Part shown: piece after piece, positions 17,868 to 26,528 of the stretch | Layout: each line of letters begins with the position of its first letter | How positions within the stretch are numbered: the stretch's first letter is position 1 | Source of the DNA: CAZWLY01 sp964634465 | Lineage (GTDB): Bacteria; Desulfobacterota; Desulfarculia; G963662305 | DNA: 64,000 nucleotides | Direction: 5' to 3' | Assembly (NCBI GenBank): GCA_964634465.1 | Contig: CAZWLY010000019.1 | Location: forward strand, 1-64,000 | Translations under genes and position numbers: made by a program | Notes under the pieces: model-generated | Seen by the model: only the letters and a program-made list of their open reading frames with translations | What the model was told of the DNA's origin: nothing | Databases searched by the model: none

Positions 17868-18899
17868 GTGTCCGACAACGAGCGCTGGCGACAACTCAAG
17901 CAGGCCTACGACATCCTCCAGGAGAACGAGCGGGCCTACTACAACATCAGGGAGATCCGGCACGCCATCATCGCCGCCCGGACCCTGGGCGGGGTGGTGA
18001 CCGGCCTGATCCAAGGGCTGTCCTCCCTGGACGTGGACCAGGTCTCGCTGACCGTGGTCGAGGGGCTCATCGCCAACTTCTCCCAACTTCTGGAATCCCT
18101 GCCCCAAGACATCGGCCGGCGGGTGCTGTTGGCCCGCGAAGAGAAGCTGCGGCCGGCGCTGATGCCGAACGGCAAGCTCATCACCCTGACCGACCCCGGC
18201 CGGGTCGATCTGACCGCCTACTTCGGCCGCCCGGGCGAGAAAGTCCGCTCCTGCGTGATCAGTCCGATGGCCTACCACCACCGGCTGATGGGCTCCGTCA
18301 ACCTGGGTTCCTATTCGGCCAAACGCTTCCCGTCCGATCTGTCGCCCATCTATCTGGAGGACCTGGCCGCGACCGCGGCGCTGTGCATCGACAACGCCCT
18401 GGCCCACGAGCTCAACGAGAGCCTGGCCGCCTCCGACCCGCTGACCGGCGTCTACAACCGGCGCTACTTCTACGAGCACGCCGAACGGATGTTCAACCAG
18501 GCCCGGCGGTCGGGGGCCCCCTTGTCGTGCCTCTACATCGACCTCGACGACTTCAAGGCCGTCAACGACGGCCACGGTCACGAGGCTGGCGACGAGGTCC
18601 TCAAGCGGATCGCCCAGGCGGTCGACCGGCGGGTCAGGCGCTCCGACCTCTTCTGCCGCCTGGGAGGCGACGAGTTCGCCCTGCTCCTGCCCGACACCGC
18701 TCCGGCCGAGGCCGAGACGCTGGCCAAAGAGATCGTCGGGGTGATAGAGGGCGTCTCCCTGGCCGAAGCCGGGATCGAGACCCGCCTTTCGGCCTCGATC
18801 GGTCTGGCAACGATGGCGGAAAGCGACGAAACGATCTACGATCTGGTCGGTCGGGCCGACGAGGCCATGTACCGGGTCAAGTCGAAGCGAAAGGGCTAG
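17868..18899 (+). CDS. GAF-like/GGDEF diguanylate cyclase
   Basis: The 343-residue protein makes the second messenger c-di-GMP from two GTP. A short N-terminal coiled region (LKQAYDILQENERAYY) leads into a GAF/DUF484-like sensory domain (about 35-175), then a GGDEF domain. The active-site motif is intact (RLGGDEFALLLP) and an inhibitory I-site RRSD stands five residues upstream, so product feedback is expected. No membrane segment is present, so it is cytoplasmic. The start is GTG. The signal it senses is unknown, and no c-di-GMP receptor is evident next to it. Confidence 0.88.
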   Translation: MSDNERWRQLKQAYDILQENERAYYNIREIRHAIIAARTLGGVVTGLIQGLSSLDVDQVSLTVVEGLIANFSQLLESLPQDIGRRVLLAREEKLRPALMPNGKLITLTDPGRVDLTAYFGRPGEKVRSCVISPMAYHHRLMGSVNLGSYSAKRFPSDLSPIYLEDLAATAALCIDNALAHELNESLAASDPLTGVYNRRYFYEHAERMFNQARRSGAPLSCLYIDLDDFKAVNDGHGHEAGDEVLKRIAQAVDRRVRRSDLFCRLGGDEFALLLPDTAPAEAETLAKEIVGVIEGVSLAEAGIETRLSASIGLATMAESDETIYDLVGRADEAMYRVKSKRKG

Positions 18900-18903
18900 C
18901 GGC

Positions 18904-19374
18904 TCAATACCCCGCCTGCTTGCCGGTCAGCTCGTCGATCTCGACCTCGATGACGGCCAGCCGATCGACGTTCTCCTCGGCGAAGTCATAGCCTTGCTCG
19001 CCGTAGTGGGCCATGAGGGCTTTAAGCCCCCGCCGCTTGGCCTCCGGGTCCGTCAGGACCCTGGCCCGTCCGAAGCCGATGACCGACCGGTACTTGAAGC
19101 CCCACTCGCAGGCCCGATCGGCCGGGGTCAGCTCGTGATCCAGGTCGAAGACGAAGGACACCTTGGGGTTGGCCCTGATCGTCTCGATCTTGCGGCCCTC
19201 CCTGGCCGAGTGGAAGTAGAGGCGGCCGTCTTGGTAGCCGAAGTTGAGCGTGACCACGTAAGGCTGATCGTCGAGACACATGGCTAGGCGGCAGACCGAA
19301 GAGCGGCGGATGATGTCTTCGATCAGCTTGGGGTCGGTTATCTCTCGGTCCTTGCGCCTTACGGGTCGGCTCAT
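18904..19374 (-). CDS. Pyridoxamine 5'-phosphate oxidase-like flavin-binding protein (NimA-like)
   Basis: The 156-residue protein has the split beta-barrel FMN-binding pattern: SVCRLAMCLDDQPYVVTLNF, then LYFHSAREGRKIETIRANPKVSFVFD, and GFKYRSVIGFGRARVL. It resembles the NimA/5-nitroimidazole reductase-like and flavin-nucleotide-binding proteins common in anaerobes; the substrate is unknown. It is convergent with the diguanylate cyclase (4-bp gap) and co-directional with the ACT-domain gene 12 bp upstream of it, probably in one transcript. Confidence 0.8.
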   Translation of the reverse strand: MSRPVRRKDREITDPKLIEDIIRRSSVCRLAMCLDDQPYVVTLNFGYQDGRLYFHSAREGRKIETIRANPKVSFVFDLDHELTPADRACEWGFKYRSVIGFGRARVLTDPEAKRRGLKALMAHYGEQGYDFAEENVDRLAVIEVEIDELTGKQAGY

Positions 19375-19386
19375 ACGGTTTACCTC

Positions 19387-19782
19387 TCAGTCGGACTCAA
19401 GCACCGTGTGGCCGGCCGAGCTCAACACGGCCGCAGCCTTGTCGAAAAGCCGGTCTTTGACCAGAAGGTAGTCGGTATCGTAAGTCGATAGGGCGAACAG
19501 GCTCACCTCGGCCTCGGCCAAGGGGCCGGCCAAGGCGGCCAGGACGCCGGTCAGAGCGAAATCCAGCCGGCCGGCCACCCTGAAGCACCGCCAGCCGCCC
19601 TCGTAAGCCACGCCCCGGGGCACGGCCGCCTCGTCGCAGACGAGGGACAGCTCGTCGGCGGTCCTGGTGATGGAGTAGAAATCGCCGCTCAGCGCCCAGC
19701 GGGGAATCTCGGCCCGGGGATCGAGGCGACAGACGGCCAGGGTCTGGGGAAGCGGAACGAGAGTCAGCAGCGGAAAAGCCAT
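19387..19782 (-). CDS. ACT domain-containing protein
   Basis: The 131-residue protein has two ACT-like halves. The second (VAGRLDFALTGVLAALAGPLAEAEVS, then ALSTYDTDYLLVKDRLFDKA) matches small stand-alone ACT (CASTOR-type) proteins thought to bind amino acids. No catalytic domain is attached, so it is probably a ligand sensor; the partner is unknown. It is the first gene of a likely two-gene unit with the flavin-binding protein. Confidence 0.75.
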   Translation of the reverse strand: MAFPLLTLVPLPQTLAVCRLDPRAEIPRWALSGDFYSITRTADELSLVCDEAAVPRGVAYEGGWRCFRVAGRLDFALTGVLAALAGPLAEAEVSLFALSTYDTDYLLVKDRLFDKAAAVLSSAGHTVLESD

Positions 19783-19981
19783 GGCCGTGTCCTTTTTGTC
19801 ATCTCCTCGCCAAACCGCTTTCCCGGCCGGGCCGCGCGGCGGGGCCGTCTTTCCGGCCGGCGAGACGATCGGCCCAAAACGAGATTTGCCGCTCCGAGCG
19901 CAGCGGGAGTCCTGACAGGGTCGGCTCGATCGATCGACCCGATAGCGGCGCGGGGCGAATTCCAGGAGCTGGAACGGACGA

Positions 19982-20725
19982 TCACTCCCAAACCTTGAGC
20001 TTGTCCCAAACCTTCTGGTACCAGGCCCGCTCCTCTTCGGGGTCCTTGGGGGCCGGGGCCGGGTCGGGAACCTTGACCTTGGGCGACTTCTTGCCTTCCA
20101 GAAGGGGCCGGGTGTTGATCAGCTCGGCCTCGATGACCTTATTGTAGCCGACGTCGGGGTATTTGGCCGCCGCCTCGAAGCGGCCGACGGCCGCCTTGTA
20201 GGACTTGGCCTTGCGGTAGAAGCGGCCGACGTAGAGCTCGTGCTCGATCAGCTTGCGGTAGGTCCTAAAGAGATACGCCTTGGCCTCCTTGGCCTCCTTG
20301 GAGTTGGGGAAGCGTCGCTTCAGCCGCTTGAAAGCCTTGACCGCCTCCTCGGCCTCCTCCATGTCCCGGTCCACAGAAGGGATGAGGTAGTAGTGGCACT
20401 GGCCGATTCTGAGCAGGACGTGGGCCATGTCCTTGTGGGTCGGGTGGAGTTCCTCAAAGGTCTCGTAGGCGGCCAGGGACTCGATGTACTGGCGGCTCAG
20501 ATAGAGCGCCTCGGCGGCTCTGAGCTGGGCGAAGGTCGATTTGGGGTGATAGGGGTAGTAGTCCCGGACCTGGCCGTAGTACTTGGCCGCCTTGGCGAAC
20601 TTGCCCTGGGCCCAGGCCCAGCCTCCTTCGGCCAGGAGCGTGTCGGCCGGTTTGATATCGACCTTGCCGGAGGCGCAGCCGAACAAGAAAAGGGCCAGGC
20701 AGACGAGCAGGAGGCGTTTGAGCAT
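19982..20725 (-). CDS. bamD: Outer membrane assembly lipoprotein BamD
   Basis: This is a TPR lipoprotein of the BAM complex that inserts beta-barrel proteins in the outer membrane. The 247-residue precursor has a lipobox ending LFLFGC with lipidated Cys17, then repeated TPR helices (WAQGKFAKAAKYYGQVRDYYPYHP, LRAAEALYLSRQYIESLAAYETFEELHP, and so on). The C-terminal 45 residues are Pro/Lys-rich and end in a Trp-containing helix. The ATG overlaps the trxB stop by one base (TGATG), so it is coupled to trxB. Its presence argues for a Gram-negative cell. Confidence 0.9.
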   Translation of the reverse strand: MLKRLLLVCLALFLFGCASGKVDIKPADTLLAEGGWAWAQGKFAKAAKYYGQVRDYYPYHPKSTFAQLRAAEALYLSRQYIESLAAYETFEELHPTHKDMAHVLLRIGQCHYYLIPSVDRDMEEAEEAVKAFKRLKRRFPNSKEAKEAKAYLFRTYRKLIEHELYVGRFYRKAKSYKAAVGRFEAAAKYPDVGYNKVIEAELINTRPLLEGKKSPKVKVPDPAPAPKDPEEERAWYQKVWDKLKVWE

Positions 20726-21654
20726 CACTCGAGACTTTCGATGTAGCGCTCGGCCGAGTAGGCGGCCGTGGCGCCGTCGCCCACGGCGGTCGAGATCTGG
20801 CGAAGTTGCTTGGCCCGGCAGTCGCCGGCGGCGTAGATGCCCGGCACCGAGGTGGCCATCTCGCTGTCGGTGATGATGAAGCCCCGCTCGTCCATGTCCA
20901 CCACACCCTTGGCAAAGCCGGTGTTGGGCTGGGTGCCGACGAAGATGAACACCCCGTCCACCGGAATCATCTTGACCTCGTCGGTCTTGACGTTCCTGAT
21001 CCGCACCCCGTCCACCCGGTCGTGGCCCTCGATCATCTCCACCACCGAGTCCCAGACCGTGGTGATCTTTTCGTTGTTGAGCACCCGTTCCTGAAGGATT
21101 TTCTGGGCCCGGAGTCGATCGCGGCGGTGGATGAGAATGACCTCCCGGGCGAAGCGGGTCAAGAAGACGGCCTCCTCGCAGGCGGTGTCGCCGCCGCCGA
21201 TGGAGGCGACCACCTGGTCCTGGTAGAACGGCCCGTCGCAGGTGCCGCAATACGATACGCCGTGGCCGGTGAGCTGCATCTCGCCATCCACACCCAGGCG
21301 CCTCGGGTCGGCCCCGGTGGTGATGATGACCGCCTTGGCGGTCAGAACCCGGTCGCCGTCCAATTCGATGGTGACGTATCCCTGGTGGGGCTCCAGGCTC
21401 AAGACCTCGGCCGAGATGTTCGGTAGGTCGAACTTATCGACCTGGGCCTTCATCTTTTCCATCAAAGCGAACCCGGCCACGCCGTCGGGATAGCCGGGGT
21501 AGTTGTCCACCCAGTCGGTGTTCAAAACCTGCCCGCCGGGCACGAAGCGCTCGACGAGCAAGGTATCCAGCCGGGAACGAGCGGCATAAAGACCGGCGGT
21601 CAGTCCAGCCGGACCGCCGCCGATTATGATCAGATCATGGTCGGTAGCTGGCAT
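20725..21654 (-). CDS. trxB: Thioredoxin-disulfide reductase
   Basis: The 309-residue flavoprotein transfers electrons from NAD(P)H to thioredoxin. It has the N-terminal FAD motif GGGPAGLTAG, the redox pair Cys136/Cys139 in YCGTCDGP, the central nucleotide-binding GGGDTACEEA and the C-terminal AAGDCR motif. It is 39 bp downstream of trxA, its presumed substrate gene, and directly coupled to bamD. Confidence 0.95.
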   Translation of the reverse strand: MPATDHDLIIIGGGPAGLTAGLYAARSRLDTLLVERFVPGGQVLNTDWVDNYPGYPDGVAGFALMEKMKAQVDKFDLPNISAEVLSLEPHQGYVTIELDGDRVLTAKAVIITTGADPRRLGVDGEMQLTGHGVSYCGTCDGPFYQDQVVASIGGGDTACEEAVFLTRFAREVILIHRRDRLRAQKILQERVLNNEKITTVWDSVVEMIEGHDRVDGVRIRNVKTDEVKMIPVDGVFIFVGTQPNTGFAKGVVDMDERGFIITDSEMATSVPGIYAAGDCRAKQLRQISTAVGDGATAAYSAERYIESLE

Positions 21655-21693
21655 GGTTTTCCGCCTGGCAGGCGGCGGCGCAGAAGCCGAGAG

Positions 21694-22020
21694 CTACAGG
21701 AGCTTGTCCAGCGCCGCCGCGATGTGGGATTTGGAAACCGCGCCAGTGATCTGCTCGGCCACCGCGCCGTCCTTGAAGACGATCAGCGTCGGGATGGCCC
21801 GGATACCATACTGGCCCGGCGTCTTGGGATTTTCATCGACGTTGAGCTTGGCCACCTTGACCTTGCCTTCGTAATCGGAAGCCAACTCCTCGACAACCGG
21901 GGCGATGGCACGGCAGGGTCCACACCAAGCAGCCCAGAAGTCGACCAGCACCGGCATGTCGGACTTCAGGACTTCGCTCTCAAAGAGATCGTCGGTAACC
22001 TGGAGTACGTTCTCGGCCAT
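21694..22020 (-). CDS. trxA: Thioredoxin
   Basis: The 108-residue thioredoxin has the classic WCGPC active site (Cys33/Cys36), VDFWAAWCG, the cis-proline in RAIPTLIVF, and the usual length. The start at 22020 is chosen because GGGAGG lies eight bases upstream, although the frame extends ten codons further. It is first in the trxA-trxB-bamD unit and is driven by the promoter at 22070-22098. Confidence 0.96.
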   Translation of the reverse strand: MAENVLQVTDDLFESEVLKSDMPVLVDFWAAWCGPCRAIAPVVEELASDYEGKVKVAKLNVDENPKTPGQYGIRAIPTLIVFKDGAVAEQITGAVSKSHIAAALDKLL

Positions 22021-22069
22021 ACCTAAACCTCCCGATCGTCTCGAAGCCAAGAGTGTCTACGGAACTATA

Positions 22070-22098
22070 AATTTACTTGGCTTCTCGAATCTTGTCAA
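22070..22098 (-). promoter_or_regulatory. trxA promoter
   Basis: On the minus strand, TTGACA (22093-22098) and TAAATT (22070-22075) have a 17-bp spacer, giving a leader of about 40 nt. Confidence 0.65.
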
Positions 22099-22123
22099 CC
22101 ATTTCCGCCGCCCTCCAGGCAAC

Positions 22124-22152
22124 TTGCCAACGCCGGGGGGCAGGTGTAAAAT
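22124..22152 (+). promoter_or_regulatory. gcvH promoter
   Basis: TTGCCA (22124-22129) and TAAAAT (22147-22152) are separated by 17 bp, divergent from the trxA promoter. Confidence 0.65.
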
Positions 22153-22210
22153 GTTTCGTCATTGAATGAAGTTAAAGAAAAACGAAACCTTATTGAAGGA
22201 ACTCGCCGTG

Positions 22211-22585
22211 ATGAAATTCCACTCCGAACACTGCTGGGTCGAGACGGAAAGCGATCGGGCCCGAATCGGCATCTCTAACTTCGCCAAGGACGAGCTGGGC
22301 GAAATCATCTACGTCGATCTGCCCCAGGTCGGCGACAGGCTGACCCAGGGCGAGCAGTACGCCGAGGTCGAATCGACCAAAACCACCTCGGACGTCATCG
22401 CCCCTGTGAGCGGCCGGGTCGTCGAGGTCAACTCGGGCTTGGAAGACGACATCTCTCCCTTGAACGAATCACCCCAGGGGGCGGGCTGGCTGTGCCGGGT
22501 CGTCCTCGACAACCCGGCCGAGCTGGACGGCCTGATGGACGAGGCGGCCTACCTCGAATCGGTCGGGACGGCCGAAGAGGGTTGA
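22211..22585 (+). CDS. gcvH: Glycine cleavage system H-like lipoyl protein
   Basis: The 124-residue lipoyl carrier protein carries the lipoyl lysine as Lys57 in AEVESTKTTSDVIAPVSG; the N-terminal SEHCWVETE and SNFAKDELGEIIYVDLP and C-terminal LNESPQGAGWLCRV match GcvH. The ATG at 22211 is preferred because of GAAGGAA upstream; an in-frame ATG at 22166 would add 15 residues. No gcvP, gcvT or lipoate ligase genes are near, so it may serve a remote glycine cleavage system or another lipoate-dependent system. Confidence 0.9.
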   Translation: MKFHSEHCWVETESDRARIGISNFAKDELGEIIYVDLPQVGDRLTQGEQYAEVESTKTTSDVIAPVSGRVVEVNSGLEDDISPLNESPQGAGWLCRVVLDNPAELDGLMDEAAYLESVGTAEEG

Positions 22586-22586
22586 T

Positions 22587-23417
22587 TTGACCGCCGCCGA
22601 GACAAGGGCCGCCGGGCCCCTGGCCGGCTTCCTCATCGAAGAGGAGCCCTTCTATCTGGATCAGGGCGGCGAGACCGAGGCCTTCCTGGCCGCCGTCGCG
22701 GCCCGGCTGCCGGTGATGCTCAAAGGCCCGACCGGCTGCGGCAAGACCCGCTTCTTGACCGCCATGGCCCACCGCCTGAAAAGGCCGCTGATAACCGTCG
22801 CCTGTCACGAGGACCTGACCGCGCCCGATCTGGTCGGCCGGTGGCTGTTCAAGGAGGGCCAGACCGAGTGGTCCGACGGACCGCTGACCTTGGCCGTCAG
22901 GTACGGCGCCATCTGTTATCTCGACGAGATCGTCGAGGCCCGCCGGGACTCGCTGTCCATCCTCCATCCCTTGACCGACGATCGGCGGCTGCTGGTCATC
23001 GAGCGGCTGGGGCAGGTGATCAAGGCCGACCCCGATTTTCTGCTGGTGGTCTCCTACAACCCCGGCTACCAATCGGTCCTCAAGGACCTCAAGGTCTCCA
23101 CCGCCCAGCGCTTCGTCGCCCTGGATTTCGATTACCCCCCGCTTGAAGCCGAGCGGGAGATCATCGTCAACGAGGCCGGGGCGGACGAGGCTCTGGCCGG
23201 CCGCCTGGTCCGGGCCGGGACGGCGATAAGAAGGCTCAAGGAGGTCGGCCTGGCCGAAGGGGCCTCGACCCGCCTTTTGATCTACGCCGCCCAGTTGATC
23301 GCCCAGGGCTTGAGCCCGGCCAGGGCGGTCCGCTTGAGCTTGCTCAATCCGCTGACCGACGACGAGGACCTGCGCCGGGCCATCGACGGCGTGCTGAGCG
23401 ACTTCTTTCCGGAGTAG
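22587..23417 (+). CDS. MoxR-type AAA+ ATPase, NorQ/CbbQ/NirQ family
   Basis: The 276-residue AAA+ ATPase has Walker A GPTGCGKT (residues 47-54), Walker B-like ICYLDEIVEA, and C-terminal helices typical of the CbbQ/NirQ/NorQ branch (VSTAQRFVALDFDYPP). These ATPases work with a VWA partner to remodel or load metal into target enzymes. The start is TTG right after gcvH. The VWA partner follows at 23542. The client enzyme is not identifiable; norBC, rubisco and nir genes are absent from the window. Confidence 0.87.
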   Translation: MTAAETRAAGPLAGFLIEEEPFYLDQGGETEAFLAAVAARLPVMLKGPTGCGKTRFLTAMAHRLKRPLITVACHEDLTAPDLVGRWLFKEGQTEWSDGPLTLAVRYGAICYLDEIVEARRDSLSILHPLTDDRRLLVIERLGQVIKADPDFLLVVSYNPGYQSVLKDLKVSTAQRFVALDFDYPPLEAEREIIVNEAGADEALAGRLVRAGTAIRRLKEVGLAEGASTRLLIYAAQLIAQGLSPARAVRLSLLNPLTDDEDLRRAIDGVLSDFFPE

Positions 23418-23541
23418 GCCTCGCGCCGGGCCGACAAGACCGACCGCCTCGCCGGGCGATCTCCTTGGTCGGTCGCTGGATCCGCCGCGATTTTCAACCG
23501 CCGGCTAAAAAGCCTATTTACGCTTGGTGTATCATTACCCC

Positions 23542-25965
23542 ATGGCCCGGACCCGAAAGCCCAACCAACCCGCCGACCTGCCGCCGGAGCTTGAGGTCGA
23601 GCTCAAAGGATTGGACGCCAAGACGGCCGAGTTGCTGTGCCGTCCCCTGGCCGGCGACCCCCAGGCGGCCGAGACCATCCGAACCGGCCTGAGCCTGATC
23701 CGGGACATCGAGCTGGCCGAGTGCCATCTGGCCTTCGGCCTGCTCGATGAACTGCCGCCCGGACCGCTTCGGGCCTGGTGGCTGAGAGCCGTCTACGACC
23801 TGCCCGGCTGGACCGCGCCGTTGGGCCGGACGGTGAGCACCTGTCTGTCGTCGAAAAGGGAGGGCCGGGAGGTCGCTCTGGAGCTGATCAAGAAGTCCTC
23901 GGCGATCTTGAGAGCCATGGATCGGTCCACCGGACGGGCGCTGTTGGAGTTGACCGCCGAGTTGGCCCGGGCGGAGCCGATAGCCGGGCTGAACCTCTTT
24001 CTGTCGGCCCAGGAGTTGCTCGGCTCGATCCCGCCCCGGCATCGAGCCGGCGTGCTCAAAGCCGGCCTCAAGCTGATCCCGAGCGCCGGCGGGACCAAAG
24101 CGGCCGTGGTTCTGGTTCGGCGGGCCGGCCAGATCATCGGCCAGGCCGGCTGGATCGGCTTCGGCCGCTGGTTCAGGGCCGGCCTCGAACAACCGCCCGA
24201 AGCCAGAGAGGCCTACTACGATCTGGCCTCGCCCGCCTCGCTCAGGGCCCTGGACGCGGCCGCCGGCGGGATCGGCCTCGTCGCGGCGGCCGAGGTGCTT
24301 CGCCTCTACGGCCGGGCGGTGACCGGTCGGCCGGTGAACGTCCGACCGTTGAGCCGGAAGCCGGAGGCGATGCTGATCTCGCCGCTGGCTCTGGGCGGCC
24401 GACTGGACGACACCGCCTACCTTCCCGAGCGGGAGCACGGCCGCCGCCCCCTGGCCGTCTTCCGGGCCCGACTGGCGGTGCTCTTGACCGCCGAGGTGAA
24501 TCGCTGGGATTTCCTGCTCTCCTTCGACGATCCCTGGCTGGCCGCCGACCTGTGGGCCTTGGCCGCCGAGGCCAGGGCGGCCAAGGAGTTGGCCGCCCGC
24601 CGCCCCGGTCTGGCCGGAGCGCTCCGGGAACTCAATCGCCTTCGCCGAAAAAGCCAACCGGCCGAAGGAGTGTTACTCCACCCGGCGCTTCGGGCGGCGG
24701 CCTTGAGACTGTGGGGCGGGCGGCCAAGGACCGAGGACGCCGAAGTGAACCGGCTGGCCAGGGAGACGGCCGAGGCGCTCATCGGCGCGCCCGACCTTAA
24801 GGCCGGCATCCGGACCGCCTACGACCTGTTGACCGGTCCGAAGGGGCGCTCGGTCCATCCGTTCAAGGAAGAGAGGGAAAAGCCGCGGTTCAAATTCGGC
24901 AAGCTGGACCGGGAGCTGTTCGAAGCCCAAGCCGGCCTGAGCCCGGACCAATCGGTCCGGGCGGCCACCCTCCATCGCAAGAGCGGCCGGGGCGAGTTCC
25001 TGGCCTCGCTGAGCGAACTCAGCGAAAAGCTGCGCCGGGGCGAAACCGAAGACGACGAGCGGAGAGCCGGCGTATTCCTCTACCCGGAATGGGACCACCG
25101 CCTCCAGGACCACCGGCCAGACTGGGTCCGGGTGGTCGAGTCGGCCCCGTGGACCGAGGAGGACGGGCCCGGCGAGGCCTATCGACCGGCCTCTCTCTCG
25201 CCGGGCCTTATCCATCGCGTCCGCCGCCAGTTTCAGCGACTCCGACCCAAGGACCTGGAGCGACTGACCCGCCAGTTGGACGGCCAGGAGGTCGATATCC
25301 AGGCCGCCGTGGAGTGGGCGGTCGATCGCCTCAGGGGCGAGTCGGCCGAGGAGAAGGTCTACCTCTCCCGGCGACTGATAAGGCGGGAGGTGGTCTGCGG
25401 GTTGTTGATCGATCTGTCCGGCTCCACCGGCGAGCGCCTAAACGGCATCGGACCGTCGATTCTGGAGACGGCCAAGGACGGCGTCTGGCTCTTGGCCGAG
25501 GCGCTCAACTCTCTGGGCGACGACTTCGGCGTATTCGGCTTCACCGGTTCCGGTCGCCATCGAGTCGAGTTCACTATTCTGAAGGACTTCAACGAGTACT
25601 GGTCGTCCCGGACCAGAGCCAGGCTGACAACGCTGACCCCCGGCCGGCAAAACCGCGACGGCGCAGCCGTTCGCCACGCCGCCCAGCGCCTGAAAAGCCA
25701 CCCGGCCCGGCGCAAGATACTGATCTTCCTCTCGGACGGCCGACCGGACGACTATGATTACTCCGGTGAGTACGCGATCATGGACACCCGGGCGGCGCTC
25801 TTGGAGACCAGACAGGCCGGGATCAAGACCTTCTGTCTGACCATCGACCGCCGGGCCAGGGACTACATCGCCCAGATGATGGGTTCGACCGGCTACTGCA
25901 TCCTGGACGACGTCAGGCGGCTGCCCGAGTTTCTGCCCCGGCTCTACCGCCGCCTGGCCGGATGA
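23542..25965 (+). CDS. VWA-domain protein, NorD/CbbO-like
   Basis: The 807-residue protein ends in a von Willebrand factor A domain with a complete MIDAS motif (DLSGSTG, near residue 623) and LSDGRPDDYDY. The long N-terminal part is Ala/Leu/Arg-rich and helical, as in NorD/CbbO proteins, which pair with NorQ/CbbQ ATPases as in the gene just upstream. The ATG at 23542 is chosen; a TTG 18 bp earlier is also in frame and neither has a ribosome binding site. A TATCAT sequence a few bases before the ATG might be a -10, which would make the transcript nearly leaderless. Confidence 0.82.
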   Translation: MARTRKPNQPADLPPELEVELKGLDAKTAELLCRPLAGDPQAAETIRTGLSLIRDIELAECHLAFGLLDELPPGPLRAWWLRAVYDLPGWTAPLGRTVSTCLSSKREGREVALELIKKSSAILRAMDRSTGRALLELTAELARAEPIAGLNLFLSAQELLGSIPPRHRAGVLKAGLKLIPSAGGTKAAVVLVRRAGQIIGQAGWIGFGRWFRAGLEQPPEAREAYYDLASPASLRALDAAAGGIGLVAAAEVLRLYGRAVTGRPVNVRPLSRKPEAMLISPLALGGRLDDTAYLPEREHGRRPLAVFRARLAVLLTAEVNRWDFLLSFDDPWLAADLWALAAEARAAKELAARRPGLAGALRELNRLRRKSQPAEGVLLHPALRAAALRLWGGRPRTEDAEVNRLARETAEALIGAPDLKAGIRTAYDLLTGPKGRSVHPFKEEREKPRFKFGKLDRELFEAQAGLSPDQSVRAATLHRKSGRGEFLASLSELSEKLRRGETEDDERRAGVFLYPEWDHRLQDHRPDWVRVVESAPWTEEDGPGEAYRPASLSPGLIHRVRRQFQRLRPKDLERLTRQLDGQEVDIQAAVEWAVDRLRGESAEEKVYLSRRLIRREVVCGLLIDLSGSTGERLNGIGPSILETAKDGVWLLAEALNSLGDDFGVFGFTGSGRHRVEFTILKDFNEYWSSRTRARLTTLTPGRQNRDGAAVRHAAQRLKSHPARRKILIFLSDGRPDDYDYSGEYAIMDTRAALLETRQAGIKTFCLTIDRRARDYIAQMMGSTGYCILDDVRRLPEFLPRLYRRLAG

Positions 25966-25979
25966 GGTAGGATCGTCGT

Positions 25980-26303
25980 ATGGCCGACTACGAGGAGACC
26001 AAGACCGTTCTCGAAGCCCGACTGGAGGAACTCAAGGACTGGCTTTACGAATTGGACCGGGCGATAATCGACCGGGTCGGGCTGACCGGCAAGCCCTCGC
26101 CCGAGGAGAAGAAGGCTCGCTCGGCCGTGGTCAAAGAGATAAACAAGACCCGGCGCGAAATCTACAAACTCATAAAGGGAAAGGGCTCTCCAAAGAAAAT
26201 CACCCTGACCCTAACCGCCGAGGAGTACCGGCGGCTCGAGCAAGAGGCCGTGGCCGAGGGAGTGGGGGTCAGGCGATGGATCAAGAGAAAGCTTTTCGAT
26301 TGA
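25980..26303 (+). CDS. Small hypothetical protein with RHH-like C terminus
   Basis: This 107-residue charged protein lies 14 bp after the VWA gene. The N-terminal half is a predicted helical hairpin (EETKTVLEARLEELKDWLYELD). The C-terminal half (KKITLTLTAEEYRRLEQEA, then GVGVRRWIKRKL) has the strand-helix-helix pattern of ribbon-helix-helix DNA-binding proteins. The family is not recognised. It is probably co-transcribed with the ATPase-VWA pair and may be their regulator or an adaptor; both are guesses. Confidence 0.6.
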   Translation: MADYEETKTVLEARLEELKDWLYELDRAIIDRVGLTGKPSPEEKKARSAVVKEINKTRREIYKLIKGKGSPKKITLTLTAEEYRRLEQEAVAEGVGVRRWIKRKLFD

Positions 26304-26387
26304 GGGCCGTCCCGTTTCTTGAACCCCCGAAGGGTTTCATTCCCCGTAACTTGCGCCTAAAAAAACCATCCCATACCTGCTACCGAT

Positions 26388-26409
26388 ACCCCGCCCCTTG
26401 CGGCGGGGT
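26388..26409. terminator. Hairpin between convergent genes
   Basis: This is a perfect 8-bp stem ACCCCGCC/GGCGGGGT with a six-base loop. It has no T tract on either side, so termination function is uncertain. It lies in the 225-bp gap between the RHH-like gene and the thioesterase, which holds no other feature. Confidence 0.4.
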
Positions 26410-26528
26410 CAGTCGTTATCGACCTCGGTCGACCAGACGCACTACCCTCCATCAAAAGCCATAAGATCGAGCCGCGCTTCGATCCTGTTCGCCGCCAAGC
26501 GAGGCGGTCGACTCAAGAAAGGCGGCTC

